Shown here one piece after another: positions 24,000 through 34,764 of a stretch of 64,000 nucleotides of DNA (the stretch's first letter is position 1; the number at the start of each line of letters is the position of its first letter). Below the pieces are notes generated by a model that did not search any database, was not told the origin of the DNA, and saw nothing but the letters and a program-made list of their open reading frames with translations. The stretch is taken from positions 432,501-496,500 of the forward strand of contig JARFJB010000664.1 of assembly GCA_036346205.1 (NCBI GenBank), in the 5' to 3' direction. The translations under genes and the position numbers were made by a program. Source of the DNA: Vesta saturnalis (taxonomy: Eukaryota > Arthropoda > Insecta > Coleoptera > Lampyridae).

Positions 24000-24603
24000 T
24001 CATATATCACCCAAAGGACTAGATATCTGCATATCAATGGGCTTTTACCCCAGTTAACGTAATAAATGGGTTTCAAAAACAGGTATTTACCCCTTCGATT
24101 CACACCTCTTTAAAGATCATGACTACGGATTGACCTGATCCATTACAGCAAGAAGAAACACCATAGGCAACGTTTCCTTTTGGCGATGGATACCGTACAC
24201 CGGAACCAATTCCTGGGACCCAATCAATTAATCTCGCATTCGACTTATTATCGTCTAGTGAAATAACTGACATAGAAGAGCAAATTCAGAATGAGAGAAA
24301 AGAATTTGTTACAGAGATGGTGAACATAAATGTTTATGTGTAGTATGATTTGCGGCAAAAAAAACCGAAATATTTCGTGCGAAAGATTTTAGAGAAAGTG
24401 GAAGGTAGAGATTATTTGTTAGATTTTATGCGACGAAAGAAACCTGGCTACTATTTCGTGTTCCCTGGCGTGGAGGATCAGTTTATGGTATCTGAAGACG
24501 ACGTTAGGAAGTTATCGCCACGAAGTTTGGTGAGTGGAACTGCTAGGTCCAAAAGAAGACTAGCGTTTCCTATTAATTTTGATAAATATAATAACGTTAA
24601 TTA
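24000..24603 (+). pseudogene. Second pogo transposase piece (carboxy-terminal third)
   Basis: Starts ISPKGLDI and repeats, with deletions, the sequence at 18130-18990. It then continues past the point where copy 1 was cut: KYFVRKILEKVEGRDYLLDF, GYYFVFPGVEDQFMVSEDD and VRKLSPRSLVSGTARSKRR to TAG at 24602-24604. This tail corresponds to the carboxy terminus DDIVRKLPAP...GTARSALF of the pogo copy at 60796-62527. Internal deletions relative to 18180-18720 remove part of the linker. Confidence 0.75.
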
Positions 24604-24604
24604 G

Positions 24605-26822
24605 ATATCTCTAATTTCCTAATGCTGATATATCTCAATAAAAGCTAAGAAATGCTTTAAAAAGCCAAATCGTGTGCCACCATGTATCAAGGCTCCCATA
24701 CTCTGTATAAAAACTCCCTTACTGTGGGAGGACTGATACAAGATGCAAGTTTAAAGAAAAAAATAAAATATCTCTCATCATATCCTGAATCGGTAGTTTT
24801 CAACTAGCTCCAATTAATTGTAACTTAGTAGGCTACGTAATGCACCACCTACGGAATTTATAGAACAAGTACTTACTTGTCTTTTTAACTTCATGTGTTA
24901 GGGGTATCAAATCTCCCCAGTCTCCACTAAATTTGAAAAGGCGCGCGGCAACAGAAGTATCCGTCATGTGATAACAAGTTTCCAAATTAGTTTCTTTATT
25001 AACTTATTGTAATTTTGCATATGGTCATTTTTGTTGTGTACCTATATACTTTTTTCATTTTAACGTTTTTGAAATAACGTACGTGCTAACATATACGTTA
25101 AGAAAGCAGTAAGTTGCGTTAACGTAACACGTTACTGTAGCTGTTATTTTGAAACATTATTTTAACATATTGTATACATGTCAAGTTTAACCATTGATTA
25201 TACACAAAATAAACAATGATTTAACGTAACTGATACATCACAGGGCTGAATATTCACTAAAACGTAGTTTTTCATTCACATTGCACTAATGGCCAAAATT
25301 CCATACCTTAAATAGCAATCTCCATCTATTCTTGAAAACCACATACAAATTGTATTATGATCTTTCTGTGATATTAGACCACACTATACATAACATTGAA
25401 CTATAGCAACTATGGAAGGATGCACCGTCAAGCCCTGTGAGGGCAAACATAGAAGAAATCTTACTTAAGTAAGATATCTATGGAGGCAAATAGATAATAT
25501 AGGCAACCCACCGACTAAGGAGATTGCTATCTCATTCACAGCGATACATACGATCACCAAGCTATTATCTGGCTTATATTTGAACTTAACCTTGCCAAAG
25601 GGCTATTTCCGCATATAGTGGTAAGAGCACTAGAACACTAGAAATATTTTTGGTACATGTAACAAGCCGAATTGATTCAAAATTTCAATATTTGTTAGGT
25701 GAAATAAGTAGGCAAGTATTTTAAAAATATTTATTACTAAATACATGAAGTAAATATTTATTGCATATAATAAAGGTAATTTAATTAAATAATAAAAACT
25801 TATGAACTGTGAAATAACAACTTAGTACATTTTTGTCGAACACTTCAAATTTTTACTAATATTTTTTTCAGTTATTAATTTTGCTTCATGAGGCGTTCTA
25901 CACTTTAAGTAAACACTTACGATACTTTCACTAATTGTAATTCCTGCAAATCTGATAAAAATTTTTCACAACCAACTGGATGTAGTAGTTGAAATTTAAG
26001 TTTTAAAGTTAACGTTTGATTGACATGCTGATAGTATGCTTCAACAAAACACAGGTTAAACCCCCGTTAGTTATTAAACTTGTGAACCTTTTATGCATTT
26101 CTGGAATGAATTCATTATAATACCTAACATCTGGTATCTTACGTATGAAACTATATATTGGGGTTCTTTGAATAAAAGTTTGTACACATACATGACACCA
26201 ATTTACTACCATTTTCATATTAACTTACTAAAAAAACACTTATTTAACACTATACAGGAGATTTACAAGTGCACACATCAAGCTCAGCAGGTAAAAGCTG
26301 ATTATATCACCACTAGAACGAGATTCAGGTAAACAGAAAGAGGGGCAAATCCTTCTTTCTACTCTGCCTGACGCAATAGTCACAGAGAAGAATGCCAGTT
26401 GCCCTTTAGTTGCTATAAAGTTCAATGATACATAAGACCAGATATTATGTTACTCAACAAAACAATAAAAAATGTGCAAAATAGATACTACCAATAGTAT
26501 TTTAACAACAGGTGTAATATCTGAACTAACGTTACAGAACTGAATTATGTGAAAATCTGTAATTCTGAATTTTTACATGAATTAAAATAGACTCGCATGG
26601 GATGCCTTTGTAAATATCTGCATCTTTCTATTCTACACAAGCATATGTTGAGAAACAACATATAATAACAGCTTTCAGGAATATGATGTTGCAATCAATT
26701 AGTACATTGTGTGTAGTTTAAATTGGTTTCAGCCTGTTATTTGGCATCTTGCCGGTTGGTTGTAGAATTAAATAAAAACTAACGTTCGAATATATTTCTT
26801 CACTGTTACATTACCTTTATTT
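24605..26822. other. Pogo 3' end, then gene-free DNA
   Basis: 24605-24927 is the untranslated end and right TIR of the pogo composite. From 24930 to 26822 nothing recognisable is seen: several short reading frames on both strands (26009-26425) lack any family feature and overlap one another. Confidence 0.6.
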
Positions 26823-28167
26823 CTATTCAGTATTATGTATTACACTATGTCTATTAAAATTACTTTTATATTTAGTTACAAAATCACATTGGTTACATTT
26901 GTATTTTGAGGTTGCGACATGTTTTATAACATGACATTTTAAATACTTCTTCACTATTGTTGAATAATTACATTGGTCACATTTATATCTAGTGTTGGAG
27001 TGTATTTCACCATGGACCGTTAAATTACGTTTTACTTTTGTTGAATAATCACATTGGTCACATTTATATTCAGTACTTATATTATGTATTTCGCTATGTT
27101 TATTAAAATAATCTTTAAACTTTGTCACATAATCACATTTATAATTAAGAGTTAAAAAGTGTTTTTTAAGATGATATTCCAAGTTCCTCCTTACTGTTGT
27201 AGAATAATCACATTGCTCACATTTGTATTCAGAAAAATTTCGCTTCACTCTCACTGAATAATCACATTTATGATCAATACTTGTATTATGTATTGCACTA
27301 TGCGCTTTCAAATTACTTTTAAATTTTGTTATATAACCACATTGGTCACATTTGTATTCTGAAGTTAAAGCATGGTGTATAAGATGACGTTTTAAATACT
27401 TCTTCAATGTTGTTGAGTAATAACATTGGTCACATCTGTATGTAGTACCCAAAATGTGTATTTTAACATGATCCATTAACTGGCGTTTCACATTTGTTGA
27501 ATAACCACAATGGTCACACTTATAGTCAGTACTTGTATTATGTATTTCACTATGTTTATTAATATAATCTTTAAATTTTGTTTGATAATTACATTGGTCA
27601 CACTTATAAACAGAAGTTAAATTGTGTCTTCTACGATGATATGTTAAGTTCCTTCTCACAGTTGTTGAATAATCACATTGATCACATTTATAATTACTAC
27701 TTGTAGTATGTATTGAAGTATGCGTTTTCAAATCACTTTTAAATTTAGTTTATAAAGTCACATTGAGTTGCATTTGTATTCGAATTTAAAGTGTGTCCTG
27801 TAAATGAAGTTTCACTGTTGACAAATTACATTTAAATCTGCAGTGTACTAGTAGCATATGAGTGCTCTATAAAAATATTACGAAGAATACGCTTCACTTT
27901 TGTTGAATAATCACATTTGTAATTATTCATTAAATAATTTACATCAGTTGAAACGATATCATTTGCCAAGTTTTCATCTTTAATATATGAACAGGATTCA
28001 AGTTCATTGTAAATTTTAATGTTACCAGCATTGTAATCTATTTCTTCTTTTTTTATTTGATCATTATTTATCAAAACATGTTGCAGGGTAAAATCTAAAT
28101 TTATTTGGGTTTCCTCTTCAGGTTCGACCTTAACAATTTTTTTATTAACGCCCTCAGACATTTCCAA
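26823..28167 (-). pseudogene. C2H2 zinc-finger protein, copy A (finger array intact, amino terminus broken)
   Basis: On the minus strand an acidic leader (28167-27832; EPEEET, DQIKKEEIDYN) is followed, after a small deletion/frameshift at about 27840 and a stop at about 27755, by an open 302-residue array (27731-26823). The array holds nine complete C2H2 fingers of YKCDQC-X12-H-X3-5-H type plus two degenerate ones (HKCDYSVRVK and YKCDYVTKFK). Linkers are not TGEKP but HNTS(T/S)xY. Fingers 1-5 and 6-10 match pairwise (VRRNL, FKDY, VKR, KKYLK, FKSN/YKSN), showing a five-finger block duplication. Predicted role: nuclear DNA-binding protein. A functional copy starting at 27731 is possible, but comparison with copy B indicates that the leader was once joined to the array. 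Confidence 0.75.
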
Positions 28168-29736
28168 TTTATTTATTATAACTACACCCTTTTTTCTACG
28201 TTAACCTTAAAGGAACAAAGTTAGGTATTTTATATTCTAAGGGAACAAAAGAAAAACAATGTTGCCAACTGTGAATATTTAGTTAGCCCACCAACAAGCA
28301 AAATTAAACAAATTTGAATATTAAATATCTGGTGTGCAAAAGCATACTATCTTCCAACCCCATGAAGTGGAGTGGAAATTAAACGAAAGGGAATAATGCA
28401 TCAGTTATTAGATAATAACTTTGGAAATGATTTAATGTATCAATATGTTGCATCAATGTTTATGTATAAAGTTTAAACCAGATGTTGAATATAATACAGC
28501 GTATGACTTTAGTTATTTTGATAATAAGCATCTACCTACTTATTTTGGTGCATTAACTTATACTTATAATGTTATTCATCATACATTGGTTCTGTAACTA
28601 TTTGTTGTATTAATTGAAATAAAACTAACTTTAAATACGTTAATAATTTCATAAATGAGGTGGTAACGATATCCAGTATTTATTATAAAAGACATTGAAC
28701 ATATTTTTAATTCTAATGTAACAAGATAATCATTACATTTAGGTTATTTTAACTTGTGGTATTACTTCCACCACATGGATGCAAGTGGTAATCTTCTGAC
28801 TTAAATAGCACGAAGTCATAAAATGTACCCGAAAGTTGAATTAACAATTATGTGTTAAAGCCTCAACTGCCACTACAGTTTAGTGCATGGAATATATTGA
28901 AAGCAGTGTGTCAACATTAAAATCTATATATGTATCTAAGCCCTAGTCAGATCTACGCCATTTACTTTAGTGTTAAATAGTCCATCATTATGAACTGAAT
29001 ACAGAAATATATACCACCTTTAAGTAACGGTTTGTAGTACATTTTCATTTATTATTACTTTAGAGCAATAACTCTTATTAATAAAATAAAATTTCATACC
29101 ATCGTTAACGATTCAAAAAGTGACGTTAATTTGTTTAATTTCAAGATAACTAATAAAACCAGTGACGTTAACTAGTTCTATTTATTTTGGTTCGAATTTT
29201 TCGAACTTTTAACGTGGTAATTAAGCCATACAATCCTACAATACGTAATAGTTACGTATTACCCATACCTCACTGTATTTACACTTTATAGGAGTAGAAA
29301 AAGTATAGTGCACAACTCGGGTGGTAATGCCCTTATTATGTAATATAATATTTTTTCTTATTATACCGCAGATTTTAGATTTTTATACCTAACTACGAAG
29401 TTCTCAAACAATGAAACGCGTGATTGGTCCGCATATATCGAGATTTAGCCACAAGTCATATTTATCCTAAAAAATGCATTATTTCCTTTCGTTGAATTTC
29501 CACTCCACTTCATGGGTTGGAAGACAGTGTGCTTTTTCACACCAGATATTTAATATTCAAATTCATCCACGATTTTATAAAGAAGAAGAAATCTGATTAA
29601 TTTTGCTTATTGGTGGGCGAACTATATATTCACAGTTGGCAACATTGTTTTTCTTTTGTTCCCTTAGAATATAAAATACTTAAGTTTGTTCCTTTAAGGT
29701 TAACGTAGAAAAAAGGGTGTAGTTATAATAAACAAA
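28168..29736. repeat. Inverted-duplication arms and spacer between zinc-finger copies
   Basis: 28168-28402 and 29475-29736 are inverted copies: both carry GGTTAACGTAGAAAAAAGGG, ACAATGTTGCCAAC and ACCCATGAAGTGGAGTGGAA. Together with the coding halves the arms span at least 27640-28402 and 29475-30265. The 1.07-kb spacer (28403-29474) holds no recognisable gene. The shared upstream DNA probably includes the ancestral promoter. Confidence 0.8.
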
Positions 29737-30333
29737 TTGGAAATGCCTGAGGGCGTTAATAAAAAAATTGTTAAGCTCGAACCTGAAGAGGAAGCTAAAA
29801 TAAATTTAGATTTTACCCTGCAACATGTTTTGATAAATAATGATCAAATAAAAAAAGAAGAAATAGATTACAATGCTGGTAACATTAAAATTGACAATGA
29901 ATTTGAATCCCGTTCATATATTAAAGATGAAAACTTGGCAAATGATATCGTTTCAACCGATGTAAATTATTTAATGAATAATTACAAATGTGATTATTCA
30001 ACAAAAGTGAAGCGTATTCTTCGTAATATTTTTATAGAGCACTCATATGCTGCTAGTACCACATGCAGATTTGACGAATGTAATTTGTCAACAGTGAAAC
30101 GTCATCTTACAGGACACACTTTAAATTCCGAATATAAATGCAACCAATGTGGTTTTGGAACTAAATTTAAAAGTGATTTGAAAACGCATAGTTCAATACA
30201 TACTACAAGTAGTAATTATAAATGTGATCAATGTGATTATTCAACATTAAAGACATATCATCAACAATTAATGTATATGTACCAAGAATCCACAAATGTA
30301 ATTAAAAAAATACCAATTGCATTACAAAATTAA
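29737..30333 (+). pseudogene. C2H2 zinc-finger protein, copy B (amino terminus intact, finger array lost)
   Basis: Opens with MEMPEGVNKKIVKLEPEEEA and the same acidic leader as copy A, but without the frameshift. It runs through a degenerate finger (CRFDECNLSTVKRHLTGH) and one good finger (YKCNQCGFGTKFKSDLKTH). A third (YKCDQCDYST) loses homology at about 30244 and ends in an unrelated tail (LKTYHQQ...ALQN). Copy A shows at least eight further fingers, so this copy is truncated. It documents the undamaged leader-to-finger junction missing in copy A. It could still be translated as a 198-residue protein; a DNA-binding role with so few fingers is doubtful. Confidence 0.75.
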
Positions 30334-30488
30334 ATATTTGAAAGTGAGATAGATACAGTGCATAAGGTATGTCGTATGAATTCAAATCATATGAATGCAT
30401 TAACAATGTGGACTTGAAGATATTTAAAAAATATTTTTAATTTAAAAATCTTCATCATTGAGATATTGCACTGTATTCCATAACGTAA

Positions 30489-30491
<3 letters not shown>

Positions 30492-30539
<48 letters not shown>
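30492..30539. repeat. (TA)n microsatellite
   Basis: About 24 TA units between the truncated zinc-finger copy B and the Polinton-like region. The end of the inverted duplication lies nearby. Confidence 0.95.
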
Positions 30540-30544
<5 letters not shown>

Positions 30545-30620
30545 TGACGAATTACCTAAAGCGAAAGTAATAAAGTAGGATCTCTGGTTATGAACCTATT
30601 ACTATATTCATTTCATTTCA

Positions 30621-30899
30621 TTGTTACAACGACCGTCACCTATAGATACTACTACATATCCAGCACTGATGTCAATAGATAAATTTGGTGGACACCTTCA
30701 TCATCAAATGACAATAGATAAATTTGGTAAATATATTACTTATCGTCATAGTGGTGCCACGAAACAAGGTGATATATATTACGAAACTTATTTTACCTTA
30801 CAAGGTTTATTGCATAAGAAGACAGTAGATACTCTATTGGGTACAGATGGCAAATATTTGTTTCCTTATATAGAGTGTATAATAGTGCAGTGTATGTAG
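30621..30899 (+). pseudogene. Unrecognised ORF upstream of the integrase
   Basis: A 92-residue frame with the internally repeated phrase IDKFG(G/K) (MSIDKFGGHLHH and MTIDKFGKYITY) followed by GDIYYETYFTLQGLL. The reading can be carried on past its stop at 30898 for about 40 residues (SPRVLHLQVDALQYTT). Amino-acid use looks protein-like, but no family is recognised. Its position directly before the integrase suggests it belongs to the same element. Confidence 0.4.
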
Positions 30900-31094
30900 T
30901 CACCTCGAGTTCTTCATCTTCAAGTGGATGCTCTACAATATACGACACCGATGTTTCTAATTAGTCAAACTATACGTAAGGAAGCTGTGATTCAACCCAT
31001 AATACCAGACGGTGTCAAATTTACGCAAGAACATTCATCATAGAGATTCTACTAAAATCGAAAGCGATAAAATGGGTAAAGCTGATATTGTAAC

Positions 31095-31947
31095 TGCACA
31101 AACCAGCAAGGAGAAATTTTCCGCGGCATTATGTAATACTAAAAGGTTTAAATGATCTCTTTCAAGCTGATTTAGTGGAAATGATACCTTACGCTCGGGT
31201 AAACAAAGGATTCCGATACATTTTAGTGATAATAAATGCCTTCTCTAAATATGTCTGGGTTTTCCCATCAAACGCAAGAATGGTAAACTACTCGCAGATG
31301 TAATGAATAAACTTTTGTCTGGTTTGCACAGGACGCCTACACATACACAAACTGACATGTTAGTTATGAAAAAATGTAATATTAATCATTACAGTAGTTA
31401 TTCCAACTTGAAGAGTTGTATAGTTGAACGTGTAAATCGTACTCTTAAAGCAATAATGTAGAAAACATTCAGTACGCAAGGTTCCTATAAATGGTTATCA
31501 ATATTACTTCAAATTGTTGTGGATTATAATTCAAGAAACCATAGAACCACCGGATACAAACCTATAGAAGTAACAGAAAGGAATACTGCCTCTATTTTGA
31601 AACATTTAAAATGTCATAAAGTTCTTGACCGTAAGATACCTAAATTTAAAGTGGGGGATTATGTACGTATTAGCAAATACAGAAGCATATATTCTCTAAT
31701 TCTCTAATTGGAGTTACTTCGAATATCAGCAGTGAAACGTTCCAGTCCAATTACCTACACATTACGTGATAGTCGAGATGAAGAGGTACAGGGACGTTTC
31801 TATGAGCCAGAGCTTCAAAGCGTTAAACATCCTGACATTCACCTAGTTGAACGTGTAATACGACGTCCAGGAAATATGTCTCTCGTTAGATGGTTAGGGT
31901 TTGATAATTCTCACAATTCATGGATTTCTAACAAAGACATTATATAA
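31095..31947 (+). pseudogene. Polinton-type integrase with chromodomain, broken
   Basis: Order: LFQADLVEMIPYARVNKGFR and YILVIINAFSKYVWVFP (rve core with first Asp), THTQTDM (second Asp), SNLKSCIVERVNRTLK (catalytic Glu), then WLSILLQIVVDYNSRNHRTT and a carboxy-terminal SH3-like FKVGDYVRISKYRSIY. The final part is VKHPDIHLVERVIRR and VRWLGFDNSHNSWI, a chromodomain pattern. D, D and E are all visible, but frame changes at about 31264, 31350 and 31700 and a stop at about 31459 break it. Integrase joins element ends to host DNA; the chromodomain usually guides targeting. The QADLVDM...SKY pattern is closest to Polinton/Maverick integrases in my recollection. Confidence 0.7.
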
Positions 31948-32184
31948 TACACTTTGTACGATTCCTTTTATGTATTGTAATATTGTGATGTAATAAATAA
32001 CTCTTTTTTAATTTTTTATTTATTATTAATACATACAATAATATACACTACTAAAGCGTTCCATAAATATGTAATCGCGACGTTGTTTTTCCAGGACAGC
32101 TGAAAGTATTTGACTACACTCTTCTATTCTTTTTCTAAAGGGCGCAGAGTCTCTTGCTAACTATTCCCATTCTCCTTTTCGCCC

Positions 32185-32600
32185 CTATTCTACTACATCG
32201 TGAACTACGTATTTGAGCTCATTAATGCAAACCTCCTTCACTTGTCGTTTGTCATCTGTTGAAATATAATTCGGTAAATGGCATTCTATTTCATGTACAA
32301 ATTGTTCCAAAGATATTTCTCTAAGGTCTTCTATTAACCGCATAATACAACAAATGCACTCTACACCATCGCCATGCGATAGAAAATATTTCTCACAGAT
32401 GTATTCCACTACCATACTTATAAACTAGATTATCTAAATAGTCATCACTAAACGTACCCCGCCCATACACTTTTTCATGTTCAGCATCAAATTCTAGTGA
32501 TTAAAATTGGCATATTAGTCTTTGCACTGCACTAACATAATCCACAGCCTCAGGCCACGACTCTGCACTATAACATATCCATATATTGACTGAACTTTAT
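32185..32600 (-). pseudogene. Unrecognised minus-strand ORFs opposite the integrase
   Basis: One frame reads VEYICEKYFLSHGDGVECIC and REISLEQFVHEIECHLPNYI (32415-32185). A shifted frame just upstream gives SAESWPEAVDYVSAVQRLIC and KVYGRGTFSDDYLDNLVYKY (about 32575-32420). The two join with a one-base slip and look like one protein. No family is recognised. It converges on the integrase. Confidence 0.4.
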
Positions 32601-32924
32601 TATTATCCCTATTCTCGCTTTGGTCGTTACTCCCACTTATTACTTACCGGCTTTCGCAACTTCAACGTCAATATCAATTTTCTCCTTGGCAAATTCTACA
32701 ATTTTCATAACACATGCTACATTGAGATCAAATATATCTTGTAATGCAACTATTAACCTGTGTATGTCAACATCAGGCATTTCCGCTGCCCATGTACTAT
32801 TTTATTATAAAATTAAGGAAGTTCCATAGTAGGTACTAAATCCAATCGGTAACTGACTATCTTAAGGACTCTCCATAACTGTTCTATAGACTCCCATCCT
32901 AAATAAACTTCTGATTCTTTACAA

Positions 32925-33260
32925 TCAGATGCGTATAATTTTCGTCTTGTTAATAGTTTCATACGATATCGTTTTCGAACCCATCTTAGTAGGTAGCCAA
33001 GTCCCTTCAGGTGTGTAGAAATAATTTGTAATTATCCCTTGATTGTCCATCAGTATGTGCCGTTTCTGCCTATCAAACACCACTCCATTACTCTTAAATC
33101 CACCAAGTTTCACGACTGGTTCAAAATTGAATCGGGGTGACAGACCGACACTAACATACTTAGATTTACTTTTATTTCAAAAATACTGCACATTGTTAAT
33201 TAAAATATCATATCCACTTGAATCCATAACACTCACAATCTTTGCCTTTTCTACCGCTTG
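32925..33260 (-). pseudogene. Unrecognised minus-strand ORF, Polinton-like region
   Basis: Reads AKIVSVMDSSGYDILINNVQ, a stop, then KYVSVGLSPRFNFEPVVKLG, SNGVVFDRQKRHILMDNQG and ITNYFYTPEGTWLPTKMGSK. The stretch is clearly protein-like and broken by one stop at about 33177. A distant resemblance to small beta-rich ssDNA-binding/coactivator folds is possible but not demonstrable by eye. Upstream, the sequence runs into the CAAGGT array. Confidence 0.45.
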
Positions 33261-33334
33261 ACGTAATGTGTTCTCCATTACATACAATACTGGTTTCACA
33301 CGTACTCCCTCTACGTTTATATCCTAATTTCCCC

Positions 33335-33700
33335 ACTATTTCTCCCGTCAAGGTTACTTCCTTCAACTTAACCGCCACACTGAACGTTACTTCAGCAATC
33401 CTACCGTTTATTCACGACGTTTTTGCAAGGTTGACGAGATCTCACCAATCACATCAAGGATGTCTCCTTCACCTTTCCGATCCCTCACATTTTCAAGGTC
33501 TCCCATTACTCAGGTTCACTCCATTACAATATCCTACATTCTCACGTTTACCACTATTCCAAGGTTATCATTTTCAAGGTTCACACGCCCTCAAGGTCGT
33601 CACAACCTCAAGGTTATACAATGCCGACATCAATCATGTAATTCTTTAAGGTTTACTATACATATGTTTTCACAAGGTCTTTCCTTTCTTTAAAAGTAGG
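33335..33700. repeat. Array of degenerate CAAGGT repeats
   Basis: TCAAGGT(T/C) or close variants occur about ten times (for example near 33347, 33427, 33508, 33559, 33575, 33592, 33609 and 33675), spaced irregularly by 15-80 bp. Apparent reading frames here are by-products. The inverse motif makes up the array at 34765-34985. Confidence 0.6.
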
Positions 33701-33744
33701 GATAACTACACATATAGTATCTTGTTATTTTCACCAGTGTCAGT

Positions 33745-34140
33745 ATGTCTGCTAGCCCAGTACAGAACAATTGGGATGATAGGGAGTGCTACCAAACATT
33801 ATCACTTTTTAATCTAAGTGTGCGGCGAGCATGTGAACTAATTCCCAACTGGGTGCAATTTGAAAAAAAAGGGCTATTGCCTTCTACGACATTAGAAGCA
33901 TTAAGGAATACACATAAAGATGTGCAACGGAATACTGAATGGTTTGCCAACATATATAAAAGAATTCGCCACTTCCACAATCATGCCTTCATGGGTAATT
34001 TGGGATATTATTCACACATATTTGCTCTTCATACTCGTTATCATCTTGATGGCCATATGCATTTATGCTATGACTGTTACAAAGCATTGCAACCAAGTGA
34101 ATACCGAGTTATTGACCATCATACACATATGGATAGATGA
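33745..34140 (+). CDS. Unrecognised 131-residue ORF
   Basis: ATG 33745. The first 85 residues look like real protein (RECYQTLSLFNLSVRRACEL, FEKKGLLPSTTLEALRNTHK); the last 45 are His-rich and unlike it. The overlapping frame 33920-34309 looks more natural over that part. A frameshift at about 33980 joining the two is a reasonable reading. No family is recognised. Confidence 0.4.
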   Translation: MSASPVQNNWDDRECYQTLSLFNLSVRRACELIPNWVQFEKKGLLPSTTLEALRNTHKDVQRNTEWFANIYKRIRHFHNHAFMGNLGYYSHIFALHTRYHLDGHMHLCYDCYKALQPSEYRVIDHHTHMDR

Positions 34141-34309
34141 GTCGCAATTTACCACATGTCACACCAGGACTATTGGTGCTCATCGTAGAGCGCCCCTAAC
34201 AATGCTGCACGAGGTATATGAAGATGATTCATGCAACTCTGGGAGAAGTGTATTATTTGAAATTATTTTTTATAATGTATATATTGTATATAAAATTATT
34301 TCCTGTTAG
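33920..34309 (+). CDS. Overlapping ORF with a predicted membrane helix
   Basis: 129 residues. Residues about 29-52 form a strong hydrophobic segment (IIHTYLLFILVIILMAICIY), followed by a polar tail with several Cys. It overlaps the previous ORF by about 220 bp in another frame. It is either a small single-pass membrane protein of the virus-like element or the carboxy-terminal half of the preceding ORF after a frameshift. No homologue is recognised. Confidence 0.35.
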   Translation: MCNGILNGLPTYIKEFATSTIMPSWVIWDIIHTYLLFILVIILMAICIYAMTVTKHCNQVNTELLTIIHIWIDESQFTTCHTRTIGAHRRAPLTMLHEVYEDDSCNSGRSVLFEIIFYNVYIVYKIISC

Positions 34310-34338
34310 TATCTTACTGTGTTCTACGGTGAGAAGAT

Positions 34339-34683
34339 GTGCGACTGACACCAACCTTTATTATCCTCAGTATTACAATTTTTGATAAACGTTTACTTAC
34401 GTATCGAACATGGTCTGGAGTTCATTCACCTACATCGCTTGCAGCAGCAGGGTTCATTTCCATATCTTCAGACGATAGGTTGAATGCTTCATATGGAGTT
34501 CGAATAAACCATGGCTCATCTGACATGCAACAGGAGCATCTCCGATGGCACACACTGCACGTAAATTTACTTGCACCACGTCCTCGCAGGTGTAATGATA
34601 CAGAAGTGGAAAGGACCTTTTGCACTTGTACTAAATCAAAATGTTTTATTCTAGAGAAAATCATATATCTGAATAATAATTGA
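34339..34683 (+). pseudogene. Degenerate BIR (inhibitor-of-apoptosis type) domain ORF
   Basis: Residues about 17-70 follow the BIR pattern: RLLTYRTWSGVHSPTSLAAA-GF-(5)-DDRLNASYGVRI...EHLRW. They match the R-L-x-T-F-x-x-W, P-x-x-L-A-x-A-G-F and H-x-R-W blocks. The zinc-ligand pair C-x-x-C is A-S-Y-G here and the last Cys is missing (HVNLL where APQCPF-like is usual), so zinc binding is lost. No RING domain follows. In functional IAPs BIRs bind caspases or their activators; this copy should not. It lies between the CAAGGT arrays with the unrecognised ORFs, so it is probably element cargo. Confidence 0.5.
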
Positions 34684-34764
34684 TTATTTGTACATAAAAT
34701 AAAATATAATAGCATATCACTATTTTTTTTTTAATTTGGTTCTAATTGGTATCAGAGAAGTGTA

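Larger units (their letters stand above)
14194..24927 (+). mobile_element. Composite pogo/Tigger element with nested insertions
   Basis: Left end GGGGAGACTGGGGAGGTTTG (14194) and right end, read inverted from 24927, GTGGAGACTGGGGAGATTTG form a TIR. Both are flanked by TA (14192-14193, 24928-24929), the duplication expected for pogo. Between them are a 5' region (14194-14585), a (TA)n-bounded repeat (14586-17106), a pogo transposase (17181-18992), a BEL/Pao retroelement (18993-23998) with an IS630-type insertion, and a second piece of pogo 3' sequence (24000-24927). The 3' piece re-covers material already present at 18130-18990, so it is not a simple continuation; recombination between two pogo copies is likely. 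Confidence 0.7.

Noticed and set aside
26009..26425. Three overlapping short frames
   Set aside because: No codon or family signal on any of them.
33242..33693. Two overlapping frames of 135 and 77 residues
   Set aside because: Ser/Thr/Leu/Pro-rich by-products of the CAAGGT repeat array.
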